Shown piece after piece: positions 10,289 through 18,854 of a DNA stretch of 64,000 nucleotides. The notes under the pieces were generated by a model that saw nothing but the letters and a program-made list of their open reading frames with translations, did no database searches and was not told the DNA's origin. This DNA is from Candidatus Sulfurimonas baltica (lineage in GTDB: Bacteria > Campylobacterota > Campylobacteria > Campylobacterales > Sulfurimonadaceae). The DNA is taken from assembly GCF_015265455.1 (NCBI RefSeq), contig NZ_CP054492.1:1798001-1862000 (forward strand), read 5' to 3'. A program made the translations under genes and the position numbers. Within the stretch, counting starts at the first letter, position 1, and each line of letters begins with the position of its first letter.

Positions 10289-11227
10289 CTATAATTCCTT
10301 CTTTATCAAATTTAAAACTTCTTTTTGTACATCTTCTATCTGTACAACAGAGTTTATGTTAAAACCAGCTCTGCTGGCATGTCCTCCGCCTCCAAAGTTT
10401 GATGCTATTTTTGAAGCATCAACGCCAGAGGTACAACGGATAGAGCCTTTTAATGTAAAATCACTATTTTGTTTTAAAAGCAATGCAACTTCTACATGTG
10501 GCAAATAAAGTGACTCTTCAAGAGGACTTTCACAATCTTGTCCGATAGCTCCGGTAGATTTCATATCTTCATCACTTACACAGAAGATTGCGATTCGCGC
10601 CTCGGCTTCTAGTCTCATATTTTTAAACATTATCGCTTTTAACCTCAGTGCGGCCAAAGAGACACTCTTCATAATAAATTTATTACAAATATTATGCTCT
10701 GCACCGCACTCTAACAATTCCCCGATTGTAGCAAATATTGTGCCATCAACATTCTCATCCATAAACCCATTGGAGTCATCTAAAAGACCACCATACAGAG
10801 CTGTTGCCATCTTTTTATTTATCTTAATGCCGTTTGTTTTAAACAAATCAAATAAGACCATAGTCGTACTTATCGCATTACTGTCAACAAGATTAAGCAT
10901 ACCAAAATTCGTATTGCTTGCATGATGGTCTATGTTTATTAAATCACACTCTAACTCTACACCCAACCTCTTTATATCTCCACAATCTAGAGAGATGGCT
11001 AAATCAGCAGATGATGGGAATGAATCTCTTATTTTCTCAAACCATGGAATAAATGACAATTTACTATCTATTTTTTTAGTTTTACAAAACCATGAAACTT
11101 TTTTGTGTTCTTGAAGTAGGTAAGTGTACATAGCACTCGCACTGCAAATAGAGTCGGCATCAGGATTTACATGCGAGATAACAACAATATGGTTTGCATT
11201 CTTTATTCTTTGTATAATTTCATTCAT
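10289..11227 (-). CDS. DHH/DHHA1 phosphoesterase, NrnA-like
   Basis: 312-aa DHH-family phosphoesterase. The motifs appear in order: SHVNPDADSICSA, LDCGD, NIDHHASNTNFG and the C-terminal DHHA1 motif FGGGGHASRAG. This architecture fits NrnA-type enzymes, which degrade short oligoribonucleotides and dephosphorylate pAp in bacteria lacking Orn. Its stop codon TAG abuts the TTG start of the M23 peptidase. It ends the string that begins with flhB, 28 bases downstream of it. The NrnA substrate assignment is from family resemblance only. Confidence 0.87.
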   Translation of the reverse strand: MNEIIQRIKNANHIVVISHVNPDADSICSASAMYTYLLQEHKKVSWFCKTKKIDSKLSFIPWFEKIRDSFPSSADLAISLDCGDIKRLGVELECDLINIDHHASNTNFGMLNLVDSNAISTTMVLFDLFKTNGIKINKKMATALYGGLLDDSNGFMDENVDGTIFATIGELLECGAEHNICNKFIMKSVSLAALRLKAIMFKNMRLEAEARIAIFCVSDEDMKSTGAIGQDCESPLEESLYLPHVEVALLLKQNSDFTLKGSIRCTSGVDASKIASNFGGGGHASRAGFNINSVVQIEDVQKEVLNLIKKEL

Positions 11228-11255
11228 AAAGCTCTTTTATTTTTAAAATTATATA

Positions 11256-12308
11256 CTATTTCTTATTCATCTTGTAAACATACGCCAACACCTCTGCTAC
11301 TGCTGCAAAAAGCTCGGTAGGTATTGGTTTATCTATCTCGACTTGGGCGTACAAACTTCTAGCAAGTGGTGGATTTTGCACTACATGTACATTGTTTTCG
11401 CGGGCTATCTTTTTAATCTGCTGAGCAATATTATCCATCCCCTTTGCTACAACAATGGGTGCATGTGACTTCTCTTCATCATATTTTATAGCCACTGCAT
11501 AGTGGGTTGGATTTGTTATAACAACATCTGCATTTGGAACTTGCGACATCATTCTTTTTCTTGATGCCTGCATCTGAATTTGACGAATTTTTGCTTTTAT
11601 AAGCGGATCACCGTCCATATTTTTCATCTCATCTTTAATCTCTTGCTTACTCATTTTAAGCCCATCGAAGTATTGTTTTCTGACAATAATAATATCTATT
11701 ATTGCAAAAATAAAAATAATTAAAAGCATTACAAAGGCTATTATCAACATCTTGTCCTTAAGCCAATCGAGCTGATCGCCTAGTCCAAAAAGTGCAACTG
11801 TAGGTAGTTCCAAAATAAATATAAAGAAAAATAAAAACCCTATTCCTAGAGTAGTAAAAGACTTAAAGGTCACCTTAACGCCCTCTATAAGTTTCTTCAT
11901 AGAAAAAAGATTTTTTGTCCCCTTAATTGGGTCAATCTTTTTAAAATCTGGCATAATGGCTTTTGTTGTAAATAAAAAACCAAACTGGGCAAGTGCAGCA
12001 ACAACACCAGATATGGCAACCGTAATAGCAAGAGGCATGATAATTAAAAGAAACTCTCTGATTGTAATAATCGCTATATCTATCATAAATGCTTTGTCGA
12101 GTGGTGAACCAATAAGTGAAAAGTAATATTTAAATAAAAACACTACATGTGAGCTCATATATGGAAAAAGCATTAAAAAAGCAAGTATTGCAACAAAGAG
12201 AGTAATTACACCTGAAGTATCTTGCGACTTAGGTACATTCCCCTCTTCTCTGGCATCCTCAATCTTCTTGGGGGTGGGTTCTTCTGTCTTTTCAGCATCA
12301 TCAGCCAT
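11256..12308 (-). CDS. flhB: Flagellar export apparatus protein FlhB
   Basis: 350-aa substrate-specificity switch protein of the flagellar type III export gate. An acidic-basic N-terminus (EKTEEPTPKKIEDAREEGNVPKS) is typical, four membrane segments lie between about residues 30 and 215, and the self-cleavage motif NPTH is in VVITNPTHYAVAIKY near residue 265. The ATG at 12308 is preceded by TAGGAG, where the TAG is the stop of the small ORF upstream, so the two are probably coupled. It sits next to nadA-nadC rather than other flagellar genes. Confidence 0.96.
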   Translation of the reverse strand: MADDAEKTEEPTPKKIEDAREEGNVPKSQDTSGVITLFVAILAFLMLFPYMSSHVVFLFKYYFSLIGSPLDKAFMIDIAIITIREFLLIIMPLAITVAISGVVAALAQFGFLFTTKAIMPDFKKIDPIKGTKNLFSMKKLIEGVKVTFKSFTTLGIGFLFFFIFILELPTVALFGLGDQLDWLKDKMLIIAFVMLLIIFIFAIIDIIIVRKQYFDGLKMSKQEIKDEMKNMDGDPLIKAKIRQIQMQASRKRMMSQVPNADVVITNPTHYAVAIKYDEEKSHAPIVVAKGMDNIAQQIKKIARENNVHVVQNPPLARSLYAQVEIDKPIPTELFAAVAEVLAYVYKMNKK

Positions 12309-12318
12309 CTAAAATCTC

Positions 12319-12450
12319 CTAGAAGAACTCAATAAAATTTTGCAAAAATTTCACTTTAGTAGCCATAGCGGCTTTAGCGCAGAAAAAGGGGCTAGTCCCT
12401 TTTTCGTTCAAAATAATGTAATCTTCTTCTTTTTTAGCATCAGCAACCAT
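12319..12450 (-). CDS. Small 43-aa protein between nadC and flhB
   Basis: I see an uninterrupted ORF of 43 codons on the minus strand, ATG at 12450 to TAG at 12319. The product begins MVADAKKEED, has NEKGTSPFFCAKAAMATK in the middle and ends FLQNFIEFF: an acidic-lysine start, one Cys and an aromatic tail. An in-frame TAA just upstream fixes the start. Its stop codon is embedded in the flhB ribosome binding site (TAGGAG), and its start lies 11 bases after the nadC stop, with no clear ribosome binding site of its own. It fills the whole gap between the two genes. Function unknown; it may be a coupling leader for flhB or a small protein in its own right. Confidence 0.55.
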   Translation of the reverse strand: MVADAKKEEDYIILNEKGTSPFFCAKAAMATKVKFLQNFIEFF

Positions 12451-12461
12451 TGGTTATAACT

Positions 12462-13277
12462 TTAGTCCATTTTCATAGATAAGTCTATCCAATTTGCCTG
12501 ATGAATCAGTGCCCCACTGCTAATAGCATCGACACCTGTTTTAGCATAAGACTCTATAGTGTCAAGTGAAATATTTCCGCTTGCTTCTAAAAGTACATGT
12601 GAAAAATTTTCATCTCTGTATTTGACAATTTCTACTATCTGATCTGGCGTCATATTGTCACACATCACTATGTCACATCCGCTGGAAAAAGCCTCTTTTG
12701 CAATCTCAAATGTTTCAGCTTCAACCTCTATCTTTGATGTAAATGGGATATGTTTTCTAGCCTTTTGTATATACTCTTTTAGGTTTCTAATAGTTTTTAA
12801 ATGCGTGTCTTTTATCATAAGCGAGTCATCTAAACCCATTCTATGGTTTACAGCACCTCCACATCTCGTAGCATACTTCTCAAAGACTCTTAAGAGCGGT
12901 CTTGTTTTTCTTGTATCTAAAAGCTTAACACCATAAGGTTCTACAACATCTACATACTTTCTAGTAAGTGTTGCGATTGAACTTGCATGTAAAAGCATAT
13001 TTAAGAGAGTTCTCTCTATGCGTAGAAGTACATGTGAAGTTCCACTAATAGTTGCTAAAATATCGCCTTTAACAAAGCTTTCGCTATCTTTTACGTTCCA
13101 TGTAATCTCAAAATCTTCTAGTTTTGCCAAAACATTTATATATTCAACTCCTGAGACAATACCATCACTCTTGGCTATAATTCTGGCACTTGCACTTATA
13201 CTTGGCTCTACTAAAGCATATAAATCTCCACGTCCAACATCTTGAGCAAGTGACTCTTTTACAAAATCATCCATCAT
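12462..13277 (-). CDS. nadC: Nicotinate-nucleotide pyrophosphorylase (carboxylating)
   Basis: 271-aa quinolinate phosphoribosyltransferase, converting quinolinate and PRPP to nicotinate mononucleotide in NAD synthesis. Family features: ARIIAKSDGIVSGVEY, the catalytic RKTRPLLRVFEKYA loop and GGAVNHRMGLDD. I chose ATG at 13277, which overlaps the nadA stop as ATGA and has AGAGAA at suitable spacing; a start 12 codons upstream would overlap nadA by 40 bases and adds residues not typical of the family. nadA and nadC form one unit for de novo NAD synthesis; nadB is not in the window. Confidence 0.94.
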   Translation of the reverse strand: MMDDFVKESLAQDVGRGDLYALVEPSISASARIIAKSDGIVSGVEYINVLAKLEDFEITWNVKDSESFVKGDILATISGTSHVLLRIERTLLNMLLHASSIATLTRKYVDVVEPYGVKLLDTRKTRPLLRVFEKYATRCGGAVNHRMGLDDSLMIKDTHLKTIRNLKEYIQKARKHIPFTSKIEVEAETFEIAKEAFSSGCDIVMCDNMTPDQIVEIVKYRDENFSHVLLEASGNISLDTIESYAKTGVDAISSGALIHQANWIDLSMKMD

Positions 13278-14272
13278 AATGCCAACATTCTCTCTAGTGC
13301 AATTTTTGCCCATTTTTGTGTATTTTCATCTACATGTATCTCGTTTAGCGGTGTACCCTCATCAATTGATTTAAGTATGTCATATAAATCCTGAAGTGTT
13401 GTCTCATTCATTGTAGGGCATTCAGGCTTAGTGGAAGACAATATATAAGTATTGCTAGGACGAAGGCGATTTACCATATTAAATTCTGTTCCAACAGCAA
13501 CTTTTTGCTCTGCGGGCAACTCTTTTATATACTTTATAAGTTGAGAAGTTGAACCGACAAAATCAGATGCGTCACAAATTGCCGGATCGCATTCAGGATG
13601 AGTTGCTATAAGAATTCCTGGAAACTTTTTACGGTAAAAGGTTATGTCATCTACTGAGAAAAGCTGATGAACTGAGCAGAAACCATTAAAACAGATTATG
13701 TCAGAATCAGCAGGGTTTGAGCCGTCCCCGATAACACAAGATTTCAGTCCCATCTGGTTTGCTATATTTTGCCCTAAACATCTGTCTGGTACAAAAAGAA
13801 TTTTTTTACCCTCTTTAAGTGCAGTTGTTATAATTTTTTTTGCATTTGAGCTGGTACAAACCATACCGCCCATTTCACCGACTTTTGCTTTTACATCTGC
13901 ATTTGAGTTGATATAAGTGATTGGTAAAATATTGTCATTAGTTATACCGCTTTCGTTTAAAGCTTTTACAGACTCATCAAACTGAATACCATCAATCATG
14001 GTAGCCATAGCACAGCAAGCTGCTTTTGGCATAACTACTCGTTTGTTCGGAGAAAGTACTTTCACGCTTTGTCCCATAAAGCCGACACCGCAAAAAACTA
14101 CAAATTCTGCATTATCATCTCTCGTTCTAATAGCAAGCTCTAGTGAATCGCCAGTAATGTCTGCCATCTCAAAAACTTCATCTCTTTGATAAAAGTGCGC
14201 AACAACAGCTACACTTAACTTTTTTTTATATTCATTAATTTTATCTTTTAATTCTTCATTTGTAAGTTGCAA
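13274..14272 (-). CDS. nadA: Quinolinate synthase NadA
   Basis: About 332-aa iron-sulfur enzyme that condenses iminoaspartate with dihydroxyacetone phosphate. The three cysteines that hold the 4Fe-4S cluster are visible in KAACCAMA, NGFCSVHQ and STKPECPTM, and the early AHFYQRDEVFEMAD block is typical. No ATG is available; the start is TTG at 14272 (with GAGGG seven bases upstream) or TTG at 14278. It overlaps nadC by 4 bases. The start of the nadA-nadC-small ORF-flhB run lies in the AT-rich stretch above 14280. Confidence 0.94.
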   Translation of the reverse strand: MQLTNEELKDKINEYKKKLSVAVVAHFYQRDEVFEMADITGDSLELAIRTRDDNAEFVVFCGVGFMGQSVKVLSPNKRVVMPKAACCAMATMIDGIQFDESVKALNESGITNDNILPITYINSNADVKAKVGEMGGMVCTSSNAKKIITTALKEGKKILFVPDRCLGQNIANQMGLKSCVIGDGSNPADSDIICFNGFCSVHQLFSVDDITFYRKKFPGILIATHPECDPAICDASDFVGSTSQLIKYIKELPAEQKVAVGTEFNMVNRLRPSNTYILSSTKPECPTMNETTLQDLYDILKSIDEGTPLNEIHVDENTQKWAKIALERMLAL

Positions 14273-14400
14273 AAACAATCCCTCTGCTAAATATTTTTGT
14301 AATTATATCAGTTTCTTCACTCTTTCTTCATAGTAAGAACATAATATTACCCTCTTAAACATTTAGTTTTATATATGTTAAATTAAAACGAGGATGGAGA

Positions 14401-14574
14401 ATGAAACGATTGCCTTTACTATTACTAATTCTGTTGCCGGTGGTTGCCAGCTCTATATCAGTAGCACAAAATGATTATATTTTATTTACTGATTTTATAA
14501 ACAGCATAATTGTTTATATATTGGAAATATTTGAAAACTTGATAAAGGACTTAAGCATCAAACCTCTTTATTAA
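14401..14574 (+). CDS. Small 57-aa exported or membrane protein
   Basis: A complete ORF of 57 codons starting ATG at 14401, preceded by AGGATGGAG. The first 22 residues (MKRLPLLLLILLPVVASS and on) form a Sec-type signal peptide or membrane anchor. The rest is short, with a second hydrophobic stretch (FINSIIVYILEIF) and a polar end (LIKDLSIKPLY). It is the only plus-strand gene between nadA and plsY and is followed by a hairpin with a T tract. Not recognised as any family; the signal-like start, ribosome site and terminator make it likely real. Confidence 0.6.
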   Translation: MKRLPLLLLILLPVVASSISVAQNDYILFTDFINSIIVYILEIFENLIKDLSIKPLY

Positions 14575-14597
14575 ATGACAAAAAAGTATATGGCAGG

Positions 14598-14622
14598 TTA
14601 AGGGGTTATTAAAAACCCTTAA
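14598..14622 (+). terminator. Rho-independent terminator after the 57-aa ORF
   Basis: Inverted repeat TTAAGGG (14598-14604) and CCCTTAA (14616-14622), followed by a T-rich run reading ATAAATTTTTTG. It sits 24 bases after the small ORF and overlaps the stop codon of the convergent DUF2062 gene, so it could serve the plus strand best. Confidence 0.5.
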
Positions 14623-16870
14623 ATAAATTTTTTGCCTTATCTTTAAGCCCGTCACCTGCCTTGTTTTTAATAGTATCTTCAATTTTATTTGTACCTGAGA
14701 GCATATTTTCAAGTCCAAGACCTTGAGTGTTTAGCAATTTATCTATATCGCCGAGACCATCTTGTCCAATTTTCAACTCGTTTAACTTACTTTTTACTTG
14801 AGTATCAATCAAGTCCTTCAGCTCACTTTGGTACTTTTTAACCTCATTTTCAAAAACACTTGAAAAAACGCTAGAGAGTTTTTTATCCAGATTTGATTTT
14901 ACAGACACCTCAGGGTTTTCAACTGATCCATTTAGTTTAACATCCAAATCAAAGTTATCAATTTTACTTACAACAGCAGCAAGACTTTTCATTAATTTAC
15001 TGTCAGTTTGTTTCAAACTAAGAGATACATTAGAAAACAGAATTTTTGTCTGAGCGTTTAAATTAATATAGTCATCTGCATTTAATTCTCCCTTAAAACT
15101 GTATTTTGCCTTCTCTAAATTCATGAAACTCATATCTGTATTTTCTAAAACACCCTGAACAAGTGAAAAACTCGATGTAGTTTTGACATGTTCTTTTAGA
15201 TGATTATCTTCACCTTTTGCTACCAAGCCTTTTAACTCATCCCCATCACTGCTAAACAAAAATGTCATTGGAGCCTTTAACAACTTTTGATTTGAACTTA
15301 TGTCTTTTACTGCCAATTTGAAATCTTGCTTTTGAAGCTCGCCACTAATATTTGTACTTTTGATTAAAAAATCAACAGTTGGGATTGTGTATTTAAAAGC
15401 CACCCATCGTCCCTCGCCACGAGGTGGAATAGGTTGTTCTATTTTTTTAGGACCACTTTTAAGATATGGCTTTGCTATTTCATAGTACTTTAAAAAACTG
15501 CCTAAATAAGTTTTTAGTTTATCGCCAAACAGTACACCGACAATATTTACACCACCCTCTGAATCAAAAGTGTATTGTGATTTTAAATTATTGTAATCCT
15601 TTGCAGCACCTTTAGTCAAATCTTTATAATCTTGTTGTATGCTATTTTTATCTTGGGAAAACTCTTTTTTAGTTTTGTTTAAAAGCTCTTTTTTGTCTTT
15701 TATTTTTTTGTTTAATGCAGAGACATCTTCTTTTAGTTGAAGCATTGAGCTAATATCTTTTGATTTTAATCTCTCTTGTATATCTTTAATCTCACTGCTT
15801 ATCTTAGTCAACTCATCTTTGGAAAAATCATTTTCTATTATGTTTTTATATTTTGTATTAATTGCGCTAATTTTTTCTTTTGTAGCATCAAAACTACCCA
15901 GTGAACTTAGTCCCATTCTTGCTATTAAAGCCTTAGGGTCTTCCAATGAGAGAGATGGGATTTTAAATACATCTTCACTCTTTTTTTCTTTTATTTGTTG
16001 GGCTGATTCTGGTGATGCTTCTTGAGGAGCAATATATAGAAGTTCAGGTTTCACCTCTTTGTTGAAAGCCATTCCTGAGACATTTATACTTTCAATATGA
16101 TAACGCTTAAAAAGAAGTTGATTTAAATCTATATCAACATTTATGTTTTTAGTGCTCACTACTGCTTTTTTATCATCTGCTACATGTAGGTTGTCTATAT
16201 TGATTTTTCCCTCTGTAAATGACACATCCAAATTCTCAATAGTTACTTTTTTCTTGAGAGTTTTTGTGAAATTTTCTTCAATGGCATATTTTAGCAGTGC
16301 ATCAAAAAACAAAATATTAAATACTACTACAACACCACCAAGAATTAAAAATAGACCTATTCCAGATACTCTAAAGAATTTGTCTTTTTTATCACTTACT
16401 GAGATGCCAAGTTTTCTAAGAATTGTGTATTGTTGCAACTTAGAAGCAATTTTATCTCTGTAAATGTATACGACTCTGTTTAAAACAAAAAACATTGGCA
16501 ACACAAATATAAACGCAATAATATTTGAGCCTAAAACAATAGTGTTGTTAAAGTATGTCAAACGAAGAAGTGCTGAGTTATACGCAGCTGTAAACACCCC
16601 ATCAAGCGCTTGCATATTTAGTAAAGAATAACCTAGTTGCTCAAAGTATGGATCAAACATATACCCTATACCTGCGAAAAAAGCAGATGAAATTAGGAAA
16701 AGACCTATATGTATATTAACTACCAAAACAATAAATATCAAGATTATTGTCTGAAGACCACTATATGGTGTAAGTCCCATAGCCATACCCAAAGATAAAG
16801 CAAGCGACATTTGCCATGGTGTCTGAGAAGAGTTAAGTGCCTTAAAAAATTTCATAAAAGTTTTTACCAT
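14609..16870 (-). CDS. DUF2062 membrane domain fused to AsmA-like TIGR03545 domain
   Basis: 753-aa protein with two parts. Residues 1-160 are a DUF2062-like membrane domain (SLALSLGMAMGLTPYSGLQ is the characteristic start) with several hydrophobic segments. A further membrane segment near residues 170-190 leads into a large periplasmic AsmA-like region: VTIENLDVSFTEGKINIDNLHV and IDLNQLLFKRYHIESINVSGM are AsmA-family repeats, interrupted by a Lys/Glu-rich coiled coil (about 310-430). It resembles the families TIGR03546 and TIGR03545, usually two adjacent genes, joined in one chain. AsmA-like proteins are linked to lipid transport between membranes; the role here is unknown. Confidence 0.75.
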   Translation of the reverse strand: MVKTFMKFFKALNSSQTPWQMSLALSLGMAMGLTPYSGLQTIILIFIVLVVNIHIGLFLISSAFFAGIGYMFDPYFEQLGYSLLNMQALDGVFTAAYNSALLRLTYFNNTIVLGSNIIAFIFVLPMFFVLNRVVYIYRDKIASKLQQYTILRKLGISVSDKKDKFFRVSGIGLFLILGGVVVVFNILFFDALLKYAIEENFTKTLKKKVTIENLDVSFTEGKINIDNLHVADDKKAVVSTKNINVDIDLNQLLFKRYHIESINVSGMAFNKEVKPELLYIAPQEASPESAQQIKEKKSEDVFKIPSLSLEDPKALIARMGLSSLGSFDATKEKISAINTKYKNIIENDFSKDELTKISSEIKDIQERLKSKDISSMLQLKEDVSALNKKIKDKKELLNKTKKEFSQDKNSIQQDYKDLTKGAAKDYNNLKSQYTFDSEGGVNIVGVLFGDKLKTYLGSFLKYYEIAKPYLKSGPKKIEQPIPPRGEGRWVAFKYTIPTVDFLIKSTNISGELQKQDFKLAVKDISSNQKLLKAPMTFLFSSDGDELKGLVAKGEDNHLKEHVKTTSSFSLVQGVLENTDMSFMNLEKAKYSFKGELNADDYINLNAQTKILFSNVSLSLKQTDSKLMKSLAAVVSKIDNFDLDVKLNGSVENPEVSVKSNLDKKLSSVFSSVFENEVKKYQSELKDLIDTQVKSKLNELKIGQDGLGDIDKLLNTQGLGLENMLSGTNKIEDTIKNKAGDGLKDKAKNLFKGF

Positions 16871-16993
16871 CGTTTATTCCTATTTAAAAATATTCTTTAA
16901 AGTATAGCTAAAAAAACAAATAATTAAAATCTATTTTATATGCTTGTTATGATATATCAAGTAAAATGTCAAAAATAATTTACAAGGTAATTA

Positions 16994-17608
16994 ATGGATT
17001 TTTTATTTAACACAAATGTGCAGTTTTTTATAGCAGCTTATTTAGTCGGGGGAATCCCTTTTGGTCTGCTTTTAGCAAAAAAGTTTGCCGGAGTAGATAT
17101 TAAATCTAGTGGCTCAGGGAGCATTGGTGCTACTAATGTTTTAAGAGTTGTAAAAGAGAGTAACCCTGTTTTAGCAAAAAAACTAGGTGCTGCAACTTTA
17201 GCGCTTGATGCTCTTAAAGGTGTTTTAGTTTTAGCTGTAGCATACTTTTTTGGTGTTAGTGAAGCAACACTTTGGGGGATATCAGTATTAGCAGTAATAG
17301 GTCACTGCTTTAGTCCTTACCTTAACTTTGAAGGTGGAAAAGGTGTTGCAACGGGGATGGGTGTAATGATGTTTATGCTTCCTGTCGAGACAATAATTGC
17401 ACTTATGGTTTGGGCAGTTGGTGCAAAAGTTATAAGAATCTCTTCTCTCTCTTCACTTACTGCGTTAGCTGCTCTAATAGCTGCTAGCTTTGTTCTTCAC
17501 CCAGAGATGGCACACGCTCCTGTTGTTTTAATAGGATTTATTCTCTTTTATAAACATATTCCAAATATTATTCGTCTAATTAAAGGTGAAGAAAAAAGAG
17601 TAGTTTAA
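16994..17608 (+). CDS. plsY: Glycerol-3-phosphate acyltransferase PlsY
   Basis: 204-aa integral membrane acyltransferase using acyl-phosphate to acylate glycerol-3-phosphate, the first step of phospholipid synthesis. Family motifs: YLVGGIPFGLLLAKKFAGVD, SGSIGATNVLR, and FEGGKGVATGMG, with five or six membrane segments. ATG at 16994 has AAGG seven bases upstream. The stop overlaps the folB start (TAATG). It begins the plsY-folB-hsrA block known from Campylobacter. Confidence 0.95.
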   Translation: MDFLFNTNVQFFIAAYLVGGIPFGLLLAKKFAGVDIKSSGSGSIGATNVLRVVKESNPVLAKKLGAATLALDALKGVLVLAVAYFFGVSEATLWGISVLAVIGHCFSPYLNFEGGKGVATGMGVMMFMLPVETIIALMVWAVGAKVIRISSLSSLTALAALIAASFVLHPEMAHAPVVLIGFILFYKHIPNIIRLIKGEEKRVV

Positions 17609-17937
17609 TGACTATACATGTAGAAGATTTAAAGTTCCAATGCATTATTGGAATTTTAGATTTTGAAAGAATTAAAAAGCAAGATGTAATAGTTAATTTG
17701 ACTATTAATTATAACTATGAAAATGGCTTTATAAATTATGCAGACATAGTACAAATTGTCAAAGAAAACATGACAAAAAGTGAATTTTTTCTTATAGAAG
17801 ATGCTTTAAATAGCTTAAATTTAAAGTTAATTAAAGAATACAACTCCATAAATAACATAAAAATAAAGATAACAAAACCTTCGATTTTACCCGACTGCAA
17901 GGTCAGTGTAGGCAATCATTATAAATCTCAATCTTAA
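17608..17937 (+). CDS. folB: Dihydroneopterin aldolase, divergent
   Basis: 109-aa FolB-like protein of folate synthesis, cleaving dihydroneopterin to hydroxymethyl-dihydropterin. It starts MTIHVEDLKFQCIIGILDFER, matching the FolB pattern of a short strand, then C-I-I-G-I-x-x-x-E-R. Later NIKIKITKPSILPDCK carries the family K-P strand. It is shorter and more divergent than the E. coli enzyme, but its position directly behind plsY with a one-base overlap is the conserved one. Confidence 0.82.
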   Translation: MTIHVEDLKFQCIIGILDFERIKKQDVIVNLTINYNYENGFINYADIVQIVKENMTKSEFFLIEDALNSLNLKLIKEYNSINNIKIKITKPSILPDCKVSVGNHYKSQS

Positions 17938-17955
17938 TTATAAGTTAAAATTTTA

Positions 17956-17981
17956 TTAAAGAAAATTGAATTTTTCTTTAA
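17956..17981. other. AT-rich perfect inverted repeat upstream of hsrA-like gene
   Basis: TTAAAGAAAA (17956-17965) and TTTTCTTTAA (17972-17981) form a perfect 10-base inverted repeat with a 6-base loop, between folB and the response regulator gene. It may be a weak terminator for folB or a regulator binding site, perhaps for autoregulation by the downstream gene. The sequence alone does not decide. Confidence 0.4.
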
Positions 17982-18038
17982 AGTTTTCTAAAATTATGAT
18001 ATCATTCCGCCAAAATATTCAAATATAGGACATAAATA

Positions 18039-18713
18039 ATGCGCATTCTTATTATAGAAGATGAAGTTACATTAAACAAAATGCTTGCTGAAGGATTAAA
18101 AGAATTTGGCTACCAAAGCGATGTTGTTGAAACACTTAAAGACGGTGAATATTACTTAGATATCAGAAACTACGATTTAGTATTAATGGACTGGATGCTT
18201 CCTGATGGAAACTCTGTAGATATTATAGGTGACATAAAAACAAAGACTCCAAAAACTACTGTAATAGTTTTATCTGCAAGAGATGACAACGAGAGTGAAA
18301 TTGAAGCATTAAGAAGCGGTGCTGATGATTATATTAGAAAGCCATTCGATTTTGATGTTCTTATTGCTCGTATTGAAGCTCGTCTTCGTTTTGGAGGAAG
18401 TAATATAATTTCAATAGACGATTTAGTTATCAACCCAGAAGAAGAAAAAATTACTTACAAAGAGCAAGATATAGAGCTTAAAGGTAAACCTTTTGAAGTT
18501 CTTACTCACCTAGCTCGTCACCGTGATCAAATTGTTTCTAAAGAGCAATTACTAGACGCGATTTGGGAAGAGCCAGAGCTTGTTACTCCAAACGTTATTG
18601 AAGTTGCTATCAACCAAATTCGTCAAAAAATGGACAAACCATTAGGAATAACTACAATTGAAACTGTTCGTCGTCGTGGATACCGTTTCTGTTTTCCAAA
18701 AGAAATCAACTAA
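18039..18713 (+). CDS. hsrA: HsrA/CosR-like OmpR-family response regulator with intact receiver
   Basis: 224-aa regulator. The DNA-binding half is nearly the Helicobacter HsrA/Campylobacter CosR sequence as I remember it (KGKPFEVLTHLARHRDQIVS, VIEVAINQIRQKMDKPLGI, RRRGYRFCFP). That protein is essential in those hosts and controls oxidative stress and central metabolism. Unlike the orphan homologues, which lack the phospho-acceptor, this receiver has the full set: acidic E7/D8, Asp51 in VLMDWMLPDG, Ser79 and Lys101. It ends before a strong terminator and is followed by a histidine kinase gene. Position after plsY-folB is conserved. Confidence 0.92.
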   Translation: MRILIIEDEVTLNKMLAEGLKEFGYQSDVVETLKDGEYYLDIRNYDLVLMDWMLPDGNSVDIIGDIKTKTPKTTVIVLSARDDNESEIEALRSGADDYIRKPFDFDVLIARIEARLRFGGSNIISIDDLVINPEEEKITYKEQDIELKGKPFEVLTHLARHRDQIVSKEQLLDAIWEEPELVTPNVIEVAINQIRQKMDKPLGITTIETVRRRGYRFCFPKEIN

Positions 18714-18722
18714 TTTTAATAA

Positions 18723-18744
18723 GAAAAGGAGTTCACTCCTTTTC
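18723..18744 (+). terminator. Terminator hairpin after the hsrA-like gene
   Basis: GAAAAGGAG (18723-18731), loop TTCA, CTCCTTTTC (18736-18744): a perfect 9-base stem ten bases after the regulator stop. The T run is inside the 3' arm. It separates the regulator from the histidine kinase, so the kinase probably has its own promoter or relies on read-through. Confidence 0.7.
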
Positions 18745-18854
18745 TCCACATTATAAAAAAATGCTTCCCTTAAAAACTTCACCATTTTGCATAAACATAT
18801 TAGTTTTAAACTAATTTGCTATACTTACATATATCACTTATAAATTGGGCAAAA

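Noticed and set aside
10731-10745. Second exact sigma-54-like motif (TGGCAC-N5-TTGC, minus strand)
   Set aside because: It lies deep inside nrnA, over 440 bases from the next start codon, and codes for ordinary residues (GTIFAT). Could be chance; kept out of the feature list.
12382-12405. Perfect 9-base hairpin between nadC and flhB, looking like a terminator
   Set aside because: It falls within the 43-codon ORF and both sides are on one strand with coupled genes, so termination there would cut off flhB. A hairpin role in RNA is possible but unproven.
17956-17981. Strong terminator after folB
   Set aside because: The inverted repeat is perfect but made almost only of A and T, so it is listed as an undecided element instead.
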